NCBI GenBank assembly: GCA_021234155.1
Contig: JAJEKV010000005.1
Span: 29,071,617 to 29,135,616 of the forward strand
Direction: 5' to 3'
Length of the DNA stretch: 64,000 nt
Source: Isoetes taiwanensis
Lineage: Eukaryota; Streptophyta; Lycopodiopsida; Isoetales; Isoetaceae
A program made the position numbers and the translations under genes. Within the stretch, counting starts at the first letter, position 1, and each line of letters starts with the position of its first letter. Shown here piece by piece: positions 60,555 to 64,000 of this stretch. Below the pieces are notes generated by a model. That model worked only from the letters and a program-made list of their open reading frames with translations, did no database searches and was not told the DNA's origin.

Positions 60555-61880
60555 TGATGTTCAAGAGGATGCGGATGTAGATGTAAATCTTGTGCAGGAA
60601 GAAGATTGGCAAGAAGAGATAAGAAGGTTTCTGGAGCTGAATGAAATACCAGAAGGGTTCAATTCTAGCCAAAAAAGAAGGTTCAAAGAAAAATGTAACA
60701 AATATAGACTAATTGGAAATGTGTTATGCAGGTATGACAAGGAAGGCATCATTCTAAGGTGTGTTGACAAAGAAGAAGCTAGATTAGTGGTGGAAGCATG
60801 CCATGAAGGGGTATGTGGTGGACACTTTGCAGCAGATACCACAGCAAAGAAGATTTTGAGGTCTGGTTATTATTGGCCAACTCTTTTCAAGGACTGTTAT
60901 GAAACAATCAAGCACTGTCATAAATGTCAGGTTTTTGGCAGAAGGATTCTTCAGCCAGCTGCATTAACTGCCATAACTTCCCCAGGACCCTTCCAGACTT
61001 GGGGGCTTGATTTTATAGGACCTGTAGATCCTCCTTCTTCGCAGACAACATCATTACATCCTTGTGGCCACCGACTTTACAAAATGGGCTGAAGCTGTTC
61101 CCCTGAGACAAGCCAATGCATATACTACTGCCAGATTTATCCATGAGAATATATGTGCCAGGTTTGGCATACCTTTTAAACTCATATCTGATAGGGGTAG
61201 TCAGTTTTTAAACGATGTCATAGCCACATTGCTAGCAACTCTCAAAGTGAGACACTCCAAGAGCTCGTCTTATTATCCTCAAGGTAATGGCAGCGAGAAT
61301 CTACAAACAAAGTGCTCAAGACTATTCTCAAGAAGACTATTAGTGTTTCAAAGAAAGATTGGCACATGAAGTTACATGATGCTTTATGGGCTTATAGAGT
61401 TACTACCAAAATCTCAACCAAGCATACACCTTTCAGCCTGGTTTATGGAGTAGAATCTATTGTCCCAATAGAATTAGAACTTCCCTCCCTGAGGATGGCC
61501 TTGAAACTAAATTTGGGAATGGAGGAAGCACTCAAAGAAAGATGTATACGACTTATGCAGGTTGGAAGAGCAATGCACATGAAGTGAAAATGCAATATTA
61601 TTAAAAAGCCAAAGATCTGGCAGCATTCAAGGCTGCACATAAATTACAAGGTACATTGAGAGATGGGGAATTAGTTTTAAAATGGAATAAAGCAAAAGAG
61701 GATTGTGCCAGCAAATTTGAAGAGCTGTGGGAAGGTCCTTTTGAGGTTGCAGGAACAGCAGGCCAGGATTCTTACTGGTTGAGGTCCATATCAGAAGGAA
61801 GGGTTTTACCAAATCCTATCAATATTTACGCATTTGAAGAAAAACGGCAACAACATGTTGCCCTTAGTTTGTTTGAATAA
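60555..61880 (+). pseudogene. gypsy integrase
   Basis: The HHCC zinc finger is seen as HEGVCGGHFAADTTAKKIL, followed by YYWPTLFKDCYETIKHCHKC (about 60806-60925). The catalytic core has GLDFIGPVD (first Asp), a frame change at about 61050, TDFTKWAEAVPL, LISDRGSQFLNDV (second Asp) and YYPQGNGSEN (Glu). Another frame change at about 61310 leads to WHMKLHDALWAYRVTTKIST and FSLVYGVESIVPIE. After a stop at 61585 the C-terminal GPFEVAGTAG block ends at 61880. It would insert the DNA copy into chromosomes. Confidence 0.88.
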
Positions 61881-62218
61881 GAATTAGTAGCTATATTTAG
61901 AGTATGAGTTATTAGGGTAGAAACAGAGTCATGAAATATTTCAAAAGAAAAAAAAAAATTGCATTGCATTAGATATAAATTGTCCTGAAGATTAGTAAGT
62001 TAGAGCTTGAATTATTTATAAGTCTTAAAAATGTGTGAAGTATGTCATGAGAAGTTAACTTTTCAAGTTAGATAAGTAAGTTGTAGGATTGCACCTTGTT
62101 GTCATAACCTTTTGCAGAGATAACTATTCTATGAGCTAAACGATTTTTGAAGAACAGGTATGTGGTGCTAATGATTAATTAAGCTTCCATGCAGGGACAT
62201 CCACTGGCCATACATCAT
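61881..62218. other. Untranslated region of the gypsy element
   Basis: AT-rich; no gene or regulatory site that I can support. Confidence 0.4.
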
Positions 62219-62634
62219 TCATTTCATCTTTTCACTCTCCATTATCTTCACCTCACATATGTGTGCTGCTATCATCCTCACCATCCAGCAAGCACACTCA
62301 GCTAACATGTTTGTTAGATACTGTATGCAGGTGCAGGTTCATCCTTGATTCATTCGGCCCATGCGCTCATTCATTCTCTTCACTTCACAAATGTGTCTTT
62401 GCCATCATCTTTACCACCCGGCAAGCACACTCGGCTAATATGGTTGTTGTATCGTATGCGGTGCGGTGTTCATCCTTGACTCATTCGCTCCATCCGCTCT
62501 TTCATTCTCTTCACTTCACACATGTGTGCTGCCATCATCTTTACCATCCGGCCAAGCACACTTTCGGCTAACATGTTTGTTAGATATCTTGTATGCGGGT
62601 TCACCCTCAATATCATTCATCATCGCTCCATGCT
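62219..62634 (+). repeat. Three tandem units of about 130-140 bp before the 3' LTR
   Basis: Units start at about 62219, 62368 and 62499. Each contains TTCACTTCACA(C/A)ATGTGT, GCCATCATC, AAGCACACT and GGCTAA(C/T)ATG(T/G)TTGTT. Tandem repeats between pol and the 3' LTR are common in Tat/Ogre-type elements. Confidence 0.85.
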
Positions 62635-62781
62635 TGGCCTGCGATTTCCATGAAGAACTCGTTTTCTCAAACATATGCATCATATCCACATTGCCATTCT
62701 TTTTTCCATCATGGCAATCTTCTGCACTTTGAAGTCATCAGGGGTTTGGCAAACCAGTCTCCCTCTTTTTTTTTAGCATGA

Positions 62782-64000
62782 TGCTGCCACTCATGGCAGC
62801 ATAGAAGAGCCTAGACATATCTGACATTTGGCTCATTGATTGCATGAGGAAATATGAAGACCATTGGCTTTCAGAAGCACTTGAAGACTCAGTCAAACAG
62901 CAAAAGGAACAAATGTTTAGAAGAACCAAAGAAGGACATTCACTTGGTTATCTCAAAATTGGAGGATGGACCTAAGTTCAAAAGCATCTTAAGAGAGATG
63001 CGTCAGATGCGACACATCGAAAGCATCTAAAGCATCGAAGCATCTAAGTTTTAAGATGCGGTTAAGATGCGTTTGAAAAAAATTTAAATTGTCGAAAAAT
63101 ATTGGAGCCTTAAATATCTTTGATCTATAGAGACTTTTAGAATTAAAATATAGAATATCTATGAATAATAGAAGAGAGAACTGTTACAGATCTTGCTGTT
63201 ACATGTTTCTTGCTGTAGATCCTTTTGCGTTGTTGCATGTCTCCTGATCGGCTGCAACATATCCTTTTTCTCTGTTGCTGACCTCTCAATCCAGATGCAA
63301 ACTTCTGGCCCAACTCTCGACCTCCTTATAGACCCTATATACCCAGTTTGTCGCTTACCCCATTGTCAACAAAGAGCTTTGAAGAGAAAATGGTTACAGA
63401 AGGCCAAAGAGACAACAAACTGCACCTATTTTAGAGTCATCGATATCAGGCAACCTAATCCAAGTGTTTTTGGCAAAAAAAAAAATTTTGAAAAAATAAG
63501 GTGAAGCATCTATGTCAGATGCGGGTGTCGATGCGCACACATCTACATCTAAGCATCTTATTTTAAGATGCGCACATCTTACGAACTTAGGGATGGACAA
63601 GGTTTTTGATTATCATCCAAAGTACTAGAGATCACTCCTACAAGATTTGAAGTCACTTGTTGAAGCATTGCGAGGCATGAGCATGGTATGAAGTCTATTT
63701 CATGATTTGAGCATTTGAAGTTTGGATTCTTGATGTTGCAAGAGTTTTGCCCAGCCAATTTCCCATTTTTATAGCCATTTGACTCATATTCCACCTTTCT
63801 ATCTCTTGTCATCTCTACACTTCATACTATCATTTCCCATATACCTATATTTCATCATACCATACCTTGGGATTGTTCAAATCACTTTTCCCTAGTCAAA
63901 ATGACCCACACACTCATGATCCATCCATACATTCACAAGTTTACCAAAAGAAACAAAAAAAAGGTTGAGGCTTTACTCTACTTTCTCTCACTCCAAAAAA
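62782..64000 (+). repeat. 3' LTR of the gypsy element, cut by the window end, with a MITE inside
   Basis: It matches 53993 to about 54587 almost base for base once the 619-bp insertion and its 8-bp duplication are removed. The only difference noticed is one base (TTATCATCC versus TTATCCATCC). The rest of the LTR lies outside the window. Confidence 0.9.
62972..63590. mobile_element. 619-bp MITE in the 3' LTR, 8-bp target duplication
   Basis: The ends are inverted (CTAAGTTC left; GAACTTAG right) and flanked by GGATGGAC at 62964-62971 and 63591-63598. The 5' LTR shows a single GGATGGAC at 54175-54182, an unoccupied site. Both sides are crowded with GCATCTAA/AAGATGCG motifs in both orientations. 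The 8-bp duplication points to a hAT-type element. No transposase is present. Confidence 0.9.

Larger units (their letters stand above)
53993..64000 (+). mobile_element. Ty3/gypsy LTR retrotransposon (Tat/Athila-like), 3' end outside window
   Basis: Direct repeats beginning TGCTGCCACTCATGGCAGCA at 53993 and 62782 flank gag and pol genes in the same orientation. The 5' LTR probably ends with CA at 56419, followed two bases later by GGTTGAGG and then ATTGCCGGGGAA, resembling the GTTGCCGGGGA part of the Athila/Tat primer-binding site. Order: gag, zinc knuckles, protease, an RNase H domain, reverse transcriptase, a degenerate second RNase H, integrase, tandem repeats, 3' LTR. A purine tract directly before the 3' LTR is not evident. 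The open frames contain several frameshifts, so the copy cannot make its own proteins. Confidence 0.88.

Overview
This is a transposon-dense piece of a land-plant nuclear genome. Introns are spliced GT-AG, plant gene families are present (malectin-like/LRR receptors, PPR proteins, Tau glutathione transferase, vacuolar H+-pyrophosphatase), and plant-type Helitron, MULE, Harbinger, hAT, LINE, copia and gypsy elements are nested in one another. One resident gene narrows the organism. The minus-strand gene at 38978-47990 is a CCDC61/VFL3 homologue, a basal-body protein, which points to a plant with flagellated sperm (fern, lycophyte, bryophyte, cycad or Ginkgo). The repeat load and the many PPR fragments make a fern my best guess, but this is inference.

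Layout. 1-2095: decayed hAT transposase gene running in from the left. 2096-4780: no gene, with palindromic AATGTGCACATT repeats. 4788-8591: Helitron Rep/helicase gene with frameshifts and in-frame stops. 8581-13045: a Helitron with a recognisable 5' end, a 3' hairpin and CTAG, carrying fragments of a PPR gene, a malectin-like/LRR gene and a type I vacuolar H+-pyrophosphatase. 13194-14524: an intact six-exon class-I glutamine amidotransferase-like gene whose catalytic Cys and Glu are replaced by Ser and Asp. 14525-21600: noncoding, with a tandem duplication and two long GA arrays. 21640-22530: copia remnant. 23150-26700: LINE remnant split by a 2.76-kb TIR element (TAA target duplication) carrying GST and PPR fragments. 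26745-37282: a 10.5-kb MULE with long TIRs and a 9-bp duplication, carrying LRR-kinase and TatD fragments plus a minus-strand LINE that is itself split by a hAT-like MITE.

38978-47990: CCDC61/VFL3, minus strand, about 17 exons, with another LINE (about 44150-46571) in its fourth intron. 48451-49465: minisatellite, tRNA-like SINE candidate and a tandem duplication. 49650-53000: a decayed minus-strand multi-exon gene with a ParB/Srx-like segment and DNA-methylase-like motifs, which I could not assign firmly. 53064-53294 and nearby: a palindromic-core repeat array. 53993-64000: a Ty3/gypsy element with near-identical LTRs. An RNase H domain lies between its protease and reverse transcriptase, tandem repeats lie before the 3' LTR, and a 619-bp MITE sits in the 3' LTR; the matching empty site is visible in the 5' LTR.

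Only the amidotransferase-like gene and CCDC61/VFL3 look like intact host genes. Most other protein-like sequence is mobile-element coding sequence or host exons carried by mobile elements.
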